From positions 1-64,000 of the forward strand of contig NZ_PPXY01000038.1 in assembly GCF_021655115.1 (NCBI RefSeq): a stretch of 64,000 nt of DNA. The letters run 5' to 3'. This document shows, one piece after another, positions 26,098 through 35,403 of this stretch. Below the pieces are notes generated by a model. The model was not told the origin of the DNA. It saw only the letters and a list, made by a program, of their open reading frames with translations, and made no database searches. Every line of letters starts with the position of its first letter. Position 1 is the stretch's first letter. The position numbers were made by a program, and so were the translations under genes. The stretch comes from Clostridium sp. Cult3. GTDB lineage: Bacteria; Bacillota; Clostridia; Tissierellales; Tepidimicrobiaceae.

Positions 26098-27063
26098 ATG
26101 AATAATATAAGAAGGAATAGGATTGCTATAATACTGATAGTGCTAACTTTAGTTATGGTTTTATCCGTAGGTTGTACACCTAAAAATCAGGATGTAGAAA
26201 AGCCTGAAGATAATGATATTGAAAATATAGGAACTCTAGTAGAATATCCCTTGGAAATAGAGGATCAATTTGGCAACAAAGTGGTATTTGAAGAAGCACC
26301 AGAAAAAATAGTATCTTTAGCTCCAAGTAATACGGAGATACTGTTTAGCTTAGGTCTAGGGGACAATGTAGTAGGGGTAACATCTTTCTGTGACTACCCA
26401 GAAGAAGCAGGTACTAAGGAACAAGTGGGAGGTTTTCAAGAAATAAATATAGAAAGAATAATAGAGTTGGAAACGGATATGGTATTTCAATATGGCCCTG
26501 GAGATGAAAATATCAATAATAGTTTAAAGGAAGCGGGGATAAAAGTTATATCCTATGAACCGGAGACTATTGATGAGGTCATAGATTTAATAAATACAAT
26601 AGGCAAGATAACTGGTAAAACTTTAGAAGCCGAAGAGATAACCAAGGATATGATGGATAGAAGAGATGCTATTGTAGAAAAAATTAAGGATGCAGAAAAG
26701 GTAAGAGTATTTTATGAAATTTGGCATGATCCACTAACGGCGGCAGGACCAGGTTCTTTTATGGATGAATTGATGGCTTTAGCCGGTGGAGATAATATAG
26801 CCAAAGATGCTGATAGTCCTTATCCTCAGTTTGACGTGGAAAAATTAATTGAAATGGATCCGGAAGTATACTTATCTGCTGATGACATGGAGGAGAGAAC
26901 TCCTGAGTCAATTAAACAAAGACCAGGATATGAAAGTATTACTGCGATTAAAAATGATAAAATCTATCCATTAGAGCCCAATATAGTATCAAGGCCGGGG
27001 CCTAGAATAGTGGATGCTCTGGAATTAGTGGCTAAGGCTATTCATCCTGAATTGTTTAAGTAG
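26098..27063 (+). CDS. btuF: Cobalamin ABC transporter substrate-binding lipoprotein (BtuF-type)
   Basis: 321 residues from ATG 26098 (AGGAGG box 7 bases upstream). A signal sequence with lipobox LSVGC (C26) anchors it to the outer face of the membrane. The mature part has the class III binding-protein fold: IVSLAPSNTEILFSLGLGDNVVGVTSFCDYP, INIERIIELETDMVF, VFYEIWHDPLTAAGPGSFMDELMALAGGDNIA and RPGPRIVDALE. The upstream cobalamin riboswitch, and not the protein alone, makes B12 or cobinamide the likely ligand. Confidence 0.88.
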   Translation: MNNIRRNRIAIILIVLTLVMVLSVGCTPKNQDVEKPEDNDIENIGTLVEYPLEIEDQFGNKVVFEEAPEKIVSLAPSNTEILFSLGLGDNVVGVTSFCDYPEEAGTKEQVGGFQEINIERIIELETDMVFQYGPGDENINNSLKEAGIKVISYEPETIDEVIDLINTIGKITGKTLEAEEITKDMMDRRDAIVEKIKDAEKVRVFYEIWHDPLTAAGPGSFMDELMALAGGDNIAKDADSPYPQFDVEKLIEMDPEVYLSADDMEERTPESIKQRPGYESITAIKNDKIYPLEPNIVSRPGPRIVDALELVAKAIHPELFK

Positions 27064-27076
27064 AGCAGGGATATAT

Positions 27077-28126
27077 ATGATAAAAAACAGGGATAGCAAC
27101 TCCCATAAGACTATAATACTTATACTTACGCTAGCTCTTGTCTTTTCCATAGGACTTTTTGCTACCATTGGAACAGCAGATGTTAGCATATTGGATACTT
27201 TTAGAATAATTGGTTCAAAATTGCCCATAATAAACAAATATATAGATCTATCTCAGATATCAGATGCTTACAGGACCATTATCTGGTCAATACGACTACC
27301 CAGAGTATTGTTGGGGGTTTTGGTTGGCGCCAGTTTATCTACAGCTGGCGCAGCCTTCCAAGGTATGCTTAGGAACCCAATGGCGGACCCTTATATATTA
27401 GGCATATCTTCTGGAGCTGCATTAGGTGCTAGTATATCCATTGTGTTTAATTTAGATGTACAAATATTAGGTTTTTCTACTATAGCCGTATTTGCATTTA
27501 TAGGGGGCTTAGCAACTGTATTTATTGTTTATAATATTGCTAAGGTGAAACAAAAAGTGCCTATAACTACCCTTCTACTATCAGGAGTCGCAGTGGGACA
27601 ATTTTTAACTGCAATTATGTCTTTTTTAATGGTCACATATAGTAAAGATATGAACAAGATAATATACTGGACCCTAGGAAGTTTAGCAGGGAAGGGATGG
27701 GAGCCGTTGATGAGGATTTCCATACCTATAGTTTTGTCTATAATAGCTATGAATTTTTTTGCCAGGGATTTAAACATAATGTTAACAGGGGAAGAATCTG
27801 CCCATAGTCTAGGGGTAGAAGTAGAAAAGACTAAGCTATTACTATTGATCTTAGGTACCTTCATGACCTCTATGGTAGTTTCTATAAGTGGTATAATAGG
27901 ATTTGTAGGACTTATCATACCTCATATAGTTAGAATAATAGTTGGTCCAGACCATAGAATACTACTACCTGCTTCAGGCTTTATAGGTGGAATATTTATG
28001 ATATTTGCCGACACTATAGCAAGAACTATTATCTCTCCTATGGAAATACCCGTAGGGATAATAACTGCAATGTTTGGAGGTCCGTTTTTTATATATCTAT
28101 TACGTAAAAGAAAAAAGTCCATATAG
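27077..28126 (+). CDS. btuC: Cobalamin ABC transporter permease (FecCD family, BtuC-type)
   Basis: 349 residues with about ten hydrophobic segments. FecCD signatures: RLPRVLLGVLVGASLSTAGAAFQGMLRNPMADPYILGISSGAALGA, GEESAHSLGVEVEKTKLLLL, SGIIGFVGLIIPHIVRIIVGPDHR and IPVGIITAMFGGPFFIYLLRK. It is the membrane channel partner of the adjacent BtuF and BtuD. It begins 13 bases after btuF. Confidence 0.9.
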   Translation: MIKNRDSNSHKTIILILTLALVFSIGLFATIGTADVSILDTFRIIGSKLPIINKYIDLSQISDAYRTIIWSIRLPRVLLGVLVGASLSTAGAAFQGMLRNPMADPYILGISSGAALGASISIVFNLDVQILGFSTIAVFAFIGGLATVFIVYNIAKVKQKVPITTLLLSGVAVGQFLTAIMSFLMVTYSKDMNKIIYWTLGSLAGKGWEPLMRISIPIVLSIIAMNFFARDLNIMLTGEESAHSLGVEVEKTKLLLLILGTFMTSMVVSISGIIGFVGLIIPHIVRIIVGPDHRILLPASGFIGGIFMIFADTIARTIISPMEIPVGIITAMFGGPFFIYLLRKRKKSI

Positions 28127-28138
28127 TAGGTGATCAAT

Positions 28139-28912
28139 ATGTATGCCTTGGAGATAGAAAATTTAAATTTTGGATATGGAACAAAAAACATACTTAAGAA
28201 TGTAAGCTTTCAGGTAGAAGAAGGGGAGTTTATTAGTATAATAGGACCAAATGGTTCAGGTAAGTCTACCCTTTTAAAGCTATTGAATAATATTTATGAA
28301 CCTAAATCTGGCACAATATTAATACAAGGTAGGGAGATTCAAGATTATAAGGGAAAAGAATTGGCTAGAAAGGTGGCTTTAGTGCCTCAAAATACCGTTA
28401 TAGATTATGAATTTTCTGTAGAAGATGTAGTATTAATGGGAAGATATCCCTATTTAGGAAGATTTGAAAAGGAAGGCCCTGAAGATTATAGCATAGTCGA
28501 TGAAGCTTTGAAACTAACCAATACCTTCTATTTGAAAAAAAGGAGTATAAATGAGATAAGTGGTGGAGAACGACAAAGAGTTGTTGTTGCAAAGACCTTA
28601 GCACAAAAACCAGATATAATATTATTAGATGAGCCTACCAGCCATTTGGATATAAACCATCAAATAGAGATATTAAGGCTTTTAAAAAGATTAAACCGAA
28701 AGCATGGCACTACTATTATACTGGTAATACATGATATTAATTTAGCCAATAGATATTCAGACAGAATTTTATTGTTAGACAAAGGGCAAGTATTAGGAAT
28801 AGGTAAACCGTCTCAGGTGGTAAATAGCTATAATATAGAGAAAGCATATAATTTAAAGGTAGTAGTTGAAAAAAACAAAATTACAGATAGCATTCAGATA
28901 ACCCCATTGTAA
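28139..28912 (+). CDS. btuD: Cobalamin ABC transporter ATP-binding protein (BtuD/FecE-type)
   Basis: 257 residues from ATG 28139 (AGGTGATC box). Walker A GPNGSGKST, signature ISGGERQRV, Walker B IILLDEPTSHLD, H-loop LVIHD. It belongs to the FecE/FhuC/BtuD type and powers uptake through BtuC. It closes the btuFCD operon and is followed by a strong terminator. Confidence 0.9.
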   Translation: MYALEIENLNFGYGTKNILKNVSFQVEEGEFISIIGPNGSGKSTLLKLLNNIYEPKSGTILIQGREIQDYKGKELARKVALVPQNTVIDYEFSVEDVVLMGRYPYLGRFEKEGPEDYSIVDEALKLTNTFYLKKRSINEISGGERQRVVVAKTLAQKPDIILLDEPTSHLDINHQIEILRLLKRLNRKHGTTIILVIHDINLANRYSDRILLLDKGQVLGIGKPSQVVNSYNIEKAYNLKVVVEKNKITDSIQITPL

Positions 28913-28948
28913 ACTTCATTTTACTTCCAAATAAAATGAAGTTTTTTT
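28912..28948 (+). terminator. Rho-independent terminator of btuFCD
   Basis: AACTTCATTTTA (28912-28923) and TAAAATGAAGTT (28932-28943) form a perfect 12-bp stem, followed by a run of T. Confidence 0.92.
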
Positions 28949-29007
28949 ATTGACTATTTTATTTTTTATGATATGCTATTTTTGTTAAACTCAAGAGGAG
29001 GATGTAT

Positions 29008-29835
29008 ATGAAATATAGATTAATTGCTATAGATATGGATGGAACTTTGCTAAATAGTGAAAATAAAGTTTCTAGGAGAAACATGGAAACTTTGCACAAA
29101 GCTATAGAAGCAGGGGTATATATAGTCCTATCTACAGGTAGAATACTCAGATCTGCTCTTTATTTTTCTAAAGCTATGGATTTGAAAAATCCTATAATTG
29201 CATGTAATGGAGCAGTAGTATCATGTGGTGATGAAAGGGATATTATATATGAAAATGCTCTGGAGAGGGCGGCAGCTAAAGAACTGATGGAATTAGCAGA
29301 AGAAAATGATATGTATTATCATTTTTATGACATAAATACATTCTATACTCGTATAGTTAATGAAGAGATGGCAAAGTGTTATAAGTCTTACGAAGATAAT
29401 TCGGAAAAGCAACAGATTAATTTTCAGATATTAGAAGATCCTATGAAGGTATTAGAAAGGGATAATGCTCAAATATATAAATTTGTATTTATAGAAGAGG
29501 ATAGAAATAAACTTGCACATTTTAGAGATAGATTAAAATCTATAGATGGAATCAATATTTCAAGTTCTTGGTATAATAATGTTGAAGTAATGAATACAGG
29601 AGTATCAAAAGGTGAAGGGTTAAAACAACTATGCAAAACATTAGATATAGATAGGACTGAAGTTGTAGCCATTGGGGATAATGAAAATGATATACCCATG
29701 TTTCAAATGGCTGGGCTAGCTGTTGCTATGGAAAATGGAGATGAAATAATAAGGGAACACTCCCATGTAATCACTGATACTAATGACCAGGATGGAGTAG
29801 CAAAAGCTATAGAAAAATATGTATTAAATCTATAG
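29008..29835 (+). CDS. Cof-type HAD-IIB phosphatase
   Basis: 275 residues from ATG 29008 (AAGAGGAGG 6 bases upstream; ATG 29002 abuts the box). HAD motifs: IAIDMDGTLLNSE (motif I), STGRILRS (motif II), VSKGEGLKQLC (motif III lysine) and IGDNENDIPMFQMAGLAVAMENG (motif IV). The large type IIB cap lies between motifs II and III. Family members dephosphorylate small phosphorylated metabolites such as sugar phosphates, FMN or PLP; the substrate is not predictable. trmL follows after 15 bases. Confidence 0.9.
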   Translation: MKYRLIAIDMDGTLLNSENKVSRRNMETLHKAIEAGVYIVLSTGRILRSALYFSKAMDLKNPIIACNGAVVSCGDERDIIYENALERAAAKELMELAEENDMYYHFYDINTFYTRIVNEEMAKCYKSYEDNSEKQQINFQILEDPMKVLERDNAQIYKFVFIEEDRNKLAHFRDRLKSIDGINISSSWYNNVEVMNTGVSKGEGLKQLCKTLDIDRTEVVAIGDNENDIPMFQMAGLAVAMENGDEIIREHSHVITDTNDQDGVAKAIEKYVLNL

Positions 29836-29850
29836 AAAGAAGGAACACTT

Positions 29851-30318
29851 ATGGGACTGAATATAGTGTTGGTAGAACCAGAGATACCTCAAAATACAGG
29901 AAACATTGTTAGAACATGCTCATTAACCAATACAACTCTCCATTTGGTAAAGCCCTTAGGTTTTTCAGTAGAGGATAAATATTTGAAAAGGGCTGGGCTA
30001 GACTATTGGCATCTAGTGGAGATCCATTATTATGATAGTTTTGATGAGCTTAAGGAGAAATATTTCCATGAGAATTTTTATTATGCAACTACCAAGGGAA
30101 GAAAAATCTATACCGATATTGATTATATAGATGAATGCTTTATTGTATTTGGCAAAGAAACCAAAGGATTATCTGATGAAATACTAAATAAGAGTTGGGA
30201 AAAAACTATAAAGATTCCAATGAAAGAAGGTATTAAAAGATCACTAAATTTAGCTAATTCAGTTAATATAATACTATTTGAGGCCTTAAGACAACTAAAA
30301 TTTCCATACTTAGAATAA
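29851..30318 (+). CDS. trmL: tRNA (cytidine/uridine-34 2'-O)-methyltransferase TrmL
   Basis: 155 residues, the usual size. SPOUT-family blocks: NIVLVEPEIPQNTGNIVRTCSLTNTTLHLVKPLGF, KRAGLDYWHLVEIHYYDSFDE, IVFGKETKGLSDEIL and MKEGIKRSLNLANSVNIILFEALRQL. It methylates the ribose of the wobble nucleotide in certain tRNALeu species using SAM. Confidence 0.92.
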   Translation: MGLNIVLVEPEIPQNTGNIVRTCSLTNTTLHLVKPLGFSVEDKYLKRAGLDYWHLVEIHYYDSFDELKEKYFHENFYYATTKGRKIYTDIDYIDECFIVFGKETKGLSDEILNKSWEKTIKIPMKEGIKRSLNLANSVNIILFEALRQLKFPYLE

Positions 30319-30428
30319 ATTTTACAAAGATTTAACAATCAAGCCTCGAAAATTATATTAATATAAAGTTAGACTCATACAAAATATATACCCATATAAA
30401 ACTATAAATATGAATTAGGAGGGTACAA

Positions 30429-32039
30429 ATGGATATAGCATTGCCGGTTTTGGGAGGGCTAGGACTTTTTCTTTATGGAATGAATTTAATGGGTATGGGA
30501 TTGCAGAAAGCTGCTGGTGAAAAGTTAAAGAGGTTAATAGAGATATTAACTAACAATAGGCTTATGGGAGTAATCGTAGGAGCCCTAGTTACTATGGTAG
30601 TACAAAGTAGTAGTGCTACTACGGTTATGGTAATAGGATTTGTAAATGCTGGACTTATGAATTTAACACAAGCTGTTGGAGTAATAATGGGAGCCAATTT
30701 AGGGACTACCGTAACAGCTCAGCTTATTGCATTTAATCTTACGGATTTGGCACCATTAGCAGTGGCTATTGGGGTCGGAGCATGGATTGCTACATCTAAG
30801 AAGAGAGCTAAAAACTTAGCGGAGATATTCATTGGATTTGGTATACTGTTTATTGGCATGGATATGATGAGCAGTGGATTGAAACCATTGGCAGGTAGTC
30901 CAGTATTTAAAAATATCATTATTAGTTTAAACGATCCGTTTTTAGGCATATTGGTTGGTCTAGGCTTAACTACTATTGTACAAAGTAGTAGTGCTTCTAT
31001 CGGTTTATTGCAAGCCTTGGCTTCTCAAGGACTTATAAGCTTAAATATCGCTTTTCCAATACTGTTTGGGGACAATATTGGTACCACGACTACAGCTCTA
31101 ATATCTAGTGTAGGTACAAATAAAACAGCAAAAAGAGCAGCAATTATACACTTTTTATTTAACTTAATAGGTACTATTATCTTTATGACTATACTCAGAA
31201 GGCCAATAGAGGCAATAGTTTTAAGGGTTTCCCCTGGTGATATACAAAGACAAATTGCCAATGCCCATACATTATTTAATTTAATAAATGTAATAGTTCA
31301 ATTGCCTTTTGCTGGATTATTAGTTAAGGCAGCAAACAAACTAGTCCCTGGGGATGAAGAAGAAGTCGGTGTTGGAGTAAAATACTTAGATCCAAGAATT
31401 ATTGAAACTCCATCTATTGCTCTTGGGCAAGTGACTAAAGAGGTATTGAGAATGGGTAAAATAGTAGAGGACAATTTAGCGCTAGCTTCTAAGGCTTTTA
31501 AAAACAAGGATGAAAAAATGACCTCAGAAGTATTTTCACAGGAAAAAGTTATAAACAGGCTGGAGAGAGATATAATAGAGTACTTAGTAGAACTATCCAA
31601 TGCTCCTTTGACAGATGAACAGCATACTCAGGTAAATGTATTGATAAATGTAGTAAATGACATTGAAAGGGTAGGAGATCACTCGGACAATATAGCGGAA
31701 CTCTCTCAATCAGCCATAGATGAAAGATTATTTTTTAGTGATGAAGCCATAGAAGAGTTTGACAATATATCTGGCAAAAGTCGAGAAGTATTCAAAAAGA
31801 CCTTAGAAGCTTTGGCAGATATAGATTTTGATAAAGCTAGAGAGGTATTAAAATTAGAAGAGGAAATAGACGATTTAGAACGAGAATATAGAACAAATCA
31901 TATAGATAGATTAAATAAATTGCTTTGCCAACCAAGTTCCGGGGTAGTCTTTTTAGATCTACTTAGCAATTTGGAGAGGATTTCTGACCATTCCTCTAAT
32001 ATATCTCTTTATGTTTTAGATCAGCTTAAAGAGCAATGA
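30429..32039 (+). CDS. Na/Pi cotransporter family protein with PhoU-like C-terminus
   Basis: 536 residues. The membrane part (about 1-300) has the inverted repeat typical of the NptA/PNaS family, each half with a QSSSA motif (VVQSSSATTVMVIG and IVQSSSASIGLLQA) and GANLGTTVT or GDNIGTTTT. The C-terminal ~200 residues form PhoU-like helical bundles (VINRLERDIIEYLVEL, NDIERVGDHSDNIAELS, NLERISDHSSNISLYVLDQL). It is probably sodium-coupled phosphate uptake. AGGAGGG precedes the ATG, and the gene stands alone. Confidence 0.9.
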   Translation: MDIALPVLGGLGLFLYGMNLMGMGLQKAAGEKLKRLIEILTNNRLMGVIVGALVTMVVQSSSATTVMVIGFVNAGLMNLTQAVGVIMGANLGTTVTAQLIAFNLTDLAPLAVAIGVGAWIATSKKRAKNLAEIFIGFGILFIGMDMMSSGLKPLAGSPVFKNIIISLNDPFLGILVGLGLTTIVQSSSASIGLLQALASQGLISLNIAFPILFGDNIGTTTTALISSVGTNKTAKRAAIIHFLFNLIGTIIFMTILRRPIEAIVLRVSPGDIQRQIANAHTLFNLINVIVQLPFAGLLVKAANKLVPGDEEEVGVGVKYLDPRIIETPSIALGQVTKEVLRMGKIVEDNLALASKAFKNKDEKMTSEVFSQEKVINRLERDIIEYLVELSNAPLTDEQHTQVNVLINVVNDIERVGDHSDNIAELSQSAIDERLFFSDEAIEEFDNISGKSREVFKKTLEALADIDFDKAREVLKLEEEIDDLEREYRTNHIDRLNKLLCQPSSGVVFLDLLSNLERISDHSSNISLYVLDQLKEQ

Positions 32040-32075
32040 TTTTATTAAAAATATAAAATAAATTAATAAAAGGTC

Positions 32076-32104
32076 TTGTCATAATTAGTTTTATATATTA
32101 TAAT
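32076..32104 (+). promoter_or_regulatory. Sigma-A-type promoter of the glycine reductase operon
   Basis: TTGTCA (32076-32081), 17-base spacer and perfect TATAAT (32099-32104). Transcription would begin about 32111, roughly 40 bases before the glycine riboswitch. Confidence 0.82.
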
Positions 32105-32151
32105 ATAGCTGCAATGTGAAAAATATATCAATAAAAATTAATTACATTTCG

Positions 32152-32328
32152 GATGATAAGTGCGGGAGAGACCATATGTTGGCGCCGAAGGAATAAGTTG
32201 TATAGTTTGCCATTATGCAACGATGATCTCAGGCAAAAGGACCGTGCTTAGACGAAACTCTGAAAAGCGAAAGCACCGAAGGAGCAATCCATTTGTATGG
32301 GGAAACTCTCAGGTTATTAGAACAGAGT
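32152..32328 (+). promoter_or_regulatory. Tandem glycine riboswitch (gcvT type)
   Basis: Two aptamers in series. Aptamer 1 has GCGGGAGAGACC, GGCGCCGAAGGAATAAG and ATCTCAGGCAAAAGGACCG. The short linker leads to aptamer 2, with GACGAAACTCTGAAAAGCG, AGCACCGAAGGAGCAATCC and GGGGAAACTCTCAGG. The closing P1 stem of aptamer 2 is ACTCTG (32257-32262) with CAGAGT (32323-32328). The latter is also part of the following terminator's 5' arm, which predicts that glycine binding turns transcription on. Confidence 0.95.
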
Positions 32329-32366
32329 AGAAGGCATTAATATGTTTCTTCTATTCTGTTTTTGTT
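32321..32366 (+). terminator. Terminator controlled by the glycine riboswitch
   Basis: AACAGAGTAGAA (32321-32332) pairs with TTCTATTCTGTT (32349-32360) through 12 pairs including one G-U, followed by a T-rich tract. The 5' arm overlaps the 3' half of aptamer 2's P1 stem, so the two structures exclude each other. Confidence 0.88.
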
Positions 32367-32722
32367 ATGCGCAAATTATGCGCAAAAAGGTGAAGGATAT
32401 ATCAAATATTGGATTTTGGTATATGTGTTTTTAAATTTATATTTATGGGTATTATATTATTGTATGAGGAACTTTAGAAAGTAGAACTTGTAATAACATC
32501 AAAACTTTATTATTATTATGGTAGGGTGATTTTACAACAACCATAATAATCTCATCTTAAGAATAGAAGAAAGCATACATAGTCAAAGATGCAACTTATC
32601 AATTGAATTATGTTTCAAACCAAATTTATTTATATGTAAGAGAATATTATGGATAAATTTATGGAAAATATAACTTTAAAAGGTTGTCAAAACCATAATC
32701 ATATCCAAAAGGAGGAAGAACT
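32365..32722 (+). other. Long untranslated leader between riboswitch terminator and trxB
   Basis: About 350 bases without a gene. It contains a perfect 11-base tandem direct repeat TTATGCGCAAA (32365-32375 and 32376-32386) and an inverted repeat ATTATTATGG (32512-32521) with CCATAATAAT (32541-32550) around a 19-base loop. No second promoter stands out. A strong AAAGGAGGAAG site for trxB ends the region. Confidence 0.6.
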
Positions 32723-33667
32723 ATGTCAGAAATCTATGATGTTGTCATTATAGGCGAAGGACCTGCAGGATTAGCAGCAGGGCTATATGCATCAAGGGCC
32801 AGACTTAAAACTCTAATGATTGAAAAAGAAAAGGCTGGAGGACAAATCGTATCAACAGCTGAAGTGGCTAACTATCCAGGGTCTGTTGAAAATGCTACAG
32901 GACCTAGTTTAATAGCTAGGATGGTTGACCAAACAGAGGAGTTTGGAGCAGAAAGAGTGCTAGATACTATTGTAGATGTAGAATTAGAAGGAAAAATCAA
33001 AGTACTAAAGGGAGAAAAGGCAGAATATCAAGCTAAAACTGTAATTATAGCTACAGGTGCAAATCCAAGACCAATAGGTTGTCCTGGAGAAAAAGAATTG
33101 ACAGGTAGGGGAGTATCCTATTGTGCTACATGTGATGCTGCTTTCTTTGAGGACATGGAAGTATATGTAGTAGGTGGAGGAGACACTGCTGTAGAAGAAG
33201 GTATGTATTTGACTAAATTTGCAAGAAAGGTTACTATAATTCATAGGAGAGATGAATTAAGAGCTGCAAAATCAATCCAAGAGAAAGCTTTCAAAAACGA
33301 CAAAATGCATTTCATGTGGGATTCAGTAGTTGAAGAGATAAAAGGTGATGGAATAGTTGAGTCCATGGTAGTTAAAAACGTTAAAACTGGAGAACTAACA
33401 GAAGTAGTTGCAGACGAAGATGATGGAACTTTTGGAGTGTTCCCATTCATAGGATTTATTCCAGCTACAGGATTGTTTGAAGGAAAGATGGATTTGGAAA
33501 ATGGATACATTCCAACAGATGCAGATATGAAGACTAACATTCCAGGAGTATTTGCAGCGGGAGATGTTAGGGTAAAATCCCTAAGACAAGTAGTAACAGC
33601 CACGGCTGATGGAGCTATTGCCGCAGTTCAAGCTGAAAAATACATCAATGAAGTATTTGATGTTTAA
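32723..33667 (+). CDS. trxB: Thioredoxin reductase of the glycine reductase system
   Basis: 314 residues. FAD site GEGPAG (11-16), redox-active CATC (C134, C137) in GVSYCATCDAAFF, NAD(P)H site VVGGGDTAVEE, and C-terminal FAD contact AAGDVRVKSLRQVVTATADGAIAA. It passes electrons from NAD(P)H to TrxA, which reduces the selenoprotein complex. It is the first gene behind the glycine riboswitch and is followed by trxA after 23 bases. The N-terminal GEGPAG is a small variation of the usual GGGPAG. Confidence 0.95.
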   Translation: MSEIYDVVIIGEGPAGLAAGLYASRARLKTLMIEKEKAGGQIVSTAEVANYPGSVENATGPSLIARMVDQTEEFGAERVLDTIVDVELEGKIKVLKGEKAEYQAKTVIIATGANPRPIGCPGEKELTGRGVSYCATCDAAFFEDMEVYVVGGGDTAVEEGMYLTKFARKVTIIHRRDELRAAKSIQEKAFKNDKMHFMWDSVVEEIKGDGIVESMVVKNVKTGELTEVVADEDDGTFGVFPFIGFIPATGLFEGKMDLENGYIPTDADMKTNIPGVFAAGDVRVKSLRQVVTATADGAIAAVQAEKYINEVFDV

Positions 33668-33690
33668 AATAAATTTTAGGAGGGATAATT

Positions 33691-34008
33691 ATGGTAGAGT
33701 TAGATAAGAAAAATTTTGAAGAAGAAGTATTAAATGCAGAAGGTCCTGTGTTGGTGGATTATTGGGGACCAACTTGTGAACCATGCAAGGCATTGATGCC
33801 ACATGTTCATAAATTAGAAGAAACATATGGTGAAAAAGTTAAATTCTGCTCACTAGATATTACTAAAGCAAGAAGACTAGCAATAAAACAAAAAGTAATG
33901 GGATTGCCAGCAATAATCATATACAAAGATGGAGAAGAAGTAGAAAGATTAGCAGAATCTGAAGCTACAGCAGCTGCTGTAGAAGAAATGGTTAAGAAGT
34001 ATGCATAA
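33691..34008 (+). CDS. trxA: Thioredoxin of the glycine reductase system
   Basis: 105 residues, thioredoxin fold. The active site reads YWGPTCEPCKAL, so the redox motif is CEPC (C29, C32) in place of the common WCGPC. Non-canonical motifs are usual in thioredoxins encoded in grd operons. The conserved cis-proline is present in MGLPAIIIYKDGE. It would reduce the GrdA selenenylsulfide after each catalytic round. An intercistronic hairpin separates it from grdE. Confidence 0.93.
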   Translation: MVELDKKNFEEEVLNAEGPVLVDYWGPTCEPCKALMPHVHKLEETYGEKVKFCSLDITKARRLAIKQKVMGLPAIIIYKDGEEVERLAESEATAAAVEEMVKKYA

Positions 34009-34011
34009 TTG

Positions 34012-34044
34012 ATTTTAATTCTGGGCTTTGCCCAGAATTAAAAT
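34012..34044 (+). other. Perfect 15-bp intercistronic hairpin between trxA and grdE
   Basis: ATTTTAATTCTGGGC (34012-34026), loop TTT, GCCCAGAATTAAAAT (34030-34044). There is no T-run after it, so it is more likely an mRNA stability or processing element than a terminator. Confidence 0.8.
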
Positions 34045-34076
34045 AGATGGTTTCAAGAATAAGGGGAGGTGAATTT

Positions 34077-35363
34077 ATGCGTCTGGAATTAGGCCATGTG
34101 CTTATAAAAGATGTTCAATTTGGTGATGAAACTAAAATTGACAATGGGGTGCTTTATGTAAACAAAGAAGAGTTAATAGCTTTGATTAAAGAAGATGAGC
34201 ACCTTAAAGAAGTAGACGTAGAAATTGCAAAACCTGGTGAAAGTGTAAGGATCACTCCTGTAAAGGATGTTATTGAACCAAGGGTTAAGGTTGAGGGCCC
34301 AGGAGGAATTTTCCCAGGAGTATTATCTAAAGTTGATACTGTTGGTACTGGAAAGACCAATGTATTAAAAGGATGTGCAGTAGTTACTACAGGTAAGATT
34401 GTAGGGTTTCAGGAAGGTATCATAGATATGACTGGACCTGGAGCAGAATATACTCCATTCTCAAAATTAAACAACATAGTTTTAACATGTGAACCACAAG
34501 ATGATTTGAAGCAACATAATCATGAAAAAGCTGTTAGGTTTGCAGGATTCAAAGCAGCTGCTTATTTAGCAGAAGCTGCAAAAGAATTAACTCCTGACAA
34601 TGTGGAAGTGTATGAAACTCCAACATTATTTGAAGGAGCAAAGGAATATCCTGAATTACCAAGGGTAGCTTATGTTCAAATGCTTCAATCTCAAGGTTTA
34701 CTTCATGATACTTATGTATATGGAGTAGATGCAAAACAAATAGTTCCTACTATAATATATCCAACAGAGATAATGGATGGAGCTATAATAAGTGGTAACT
34801 GTGTATCTGCTTGTGATAAGAATACAACTTATCATCATCTAAACAACCCAGTTGTTAAAGATCTATACGCAAAACACGGAAAAGAACTAAATTTCGTAGG
34901 AGTTATTATTACTAACGAAAACGTGTATTTAGCAGATAAAGAAAGATCTTCTAACTGGACAGCTAAACTAGCTGAGTATTTAGACTTAGATGGAGTTGTA
35001 ATATCTCAAGAAGGTTTTGGTAACCCAGATACTGACCTTATAATGAACTGTAAGAAGATTGAGCAAAAAGGTATAAAAACTGTTATAATAACTGACGAAT
35101 ATGCAGGAAGAGACGGTGCCAGCCAATCTTTAGCTGATGCTGATCCACTTGCAGATGCAGTTGTAACAGGTGGAAATGCTAACGAAGTTATTGAATTACC
35201 ACCAATGGATAAAATAATTGGTCATGTAAACTTCGTAGATATAATAGCTGGAGGATTTGATGGAAGCTTACATGAAGATGGTTCCATTACAGTAGAACTT
35301 CAAGCTATTACAGGTGCGACAAATGAATTAGGCTTTAACAAAATGTCCGCTAAAGGATATTAA
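34077..35363 (+). CDS. grdE: Glycine reductase component B, alpha/beta subunit proprotein
   Basis: 428 residues from ATG 34077 (AGGGGAGGTG box), the family length. The proprotein is cleaved before C242 in [13 protein letters not shown] to give two chains, with the cysteine becoming the pyruvoyl group that binds glycine as a Schiff base. C242 sits at the position known for GrdE. The substrate-specific component B hands the carboxymethyl group to the selenocysteine of GrdA. The sequence [14 protein letters not shown] at the N-terminus and the grdE-A-B-C-D order support glycine rather than sarcosine or betaine specificity. Confidence 0.95.
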   Translation: MRLELGHVLIKDVQFGDETKIDNGVLYVNKEELIALIKEDEHLKEVDVEIAKPGESVRITPVKDVIEPRVKVEGPGGIFPGVLSKVDTVGTGKTNVLKGCAVVTTGKIVGFQEGIIDMTGPGAEYTPFSKLNNIVLTCEPQDDLKQHNHEKAVRFAGFKAAAYLAEAAKELTPDNVEVYETPTLFEGAKEYPELPRVAYVQMLQSQGLLHDTYVYGVDAKQIVPTIIYPTEIMDGAIISGNCVSACDKNTTYHHLNNPVVKDLYAKHGKELNFVGVIITNENVYLADKERSSNWTAKLAEYLDLDGVVISQEGFGNPDTDLIMNCKKIEQKGIKTVIITDEYAGRDGASQSLADADPLADAVVTGGNANEVIELPPMDKIIGHVNFVDIIAGGFDGSLHEDGSITVELQAITGATNELGFNKMSAKGY

Positions 35364-35403
35364 TAATACTATTAAAATATCTAAAAAGAAAGGAAGTGTA
35401 GTG

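Noticed and set aside
34012-34044. Hairpin between trxA and grdE as a terminator
   Set aside because: There is no T-run and the genes on both sides belong to one pathway. The hairpin at 37235-37268 was treated the same way.
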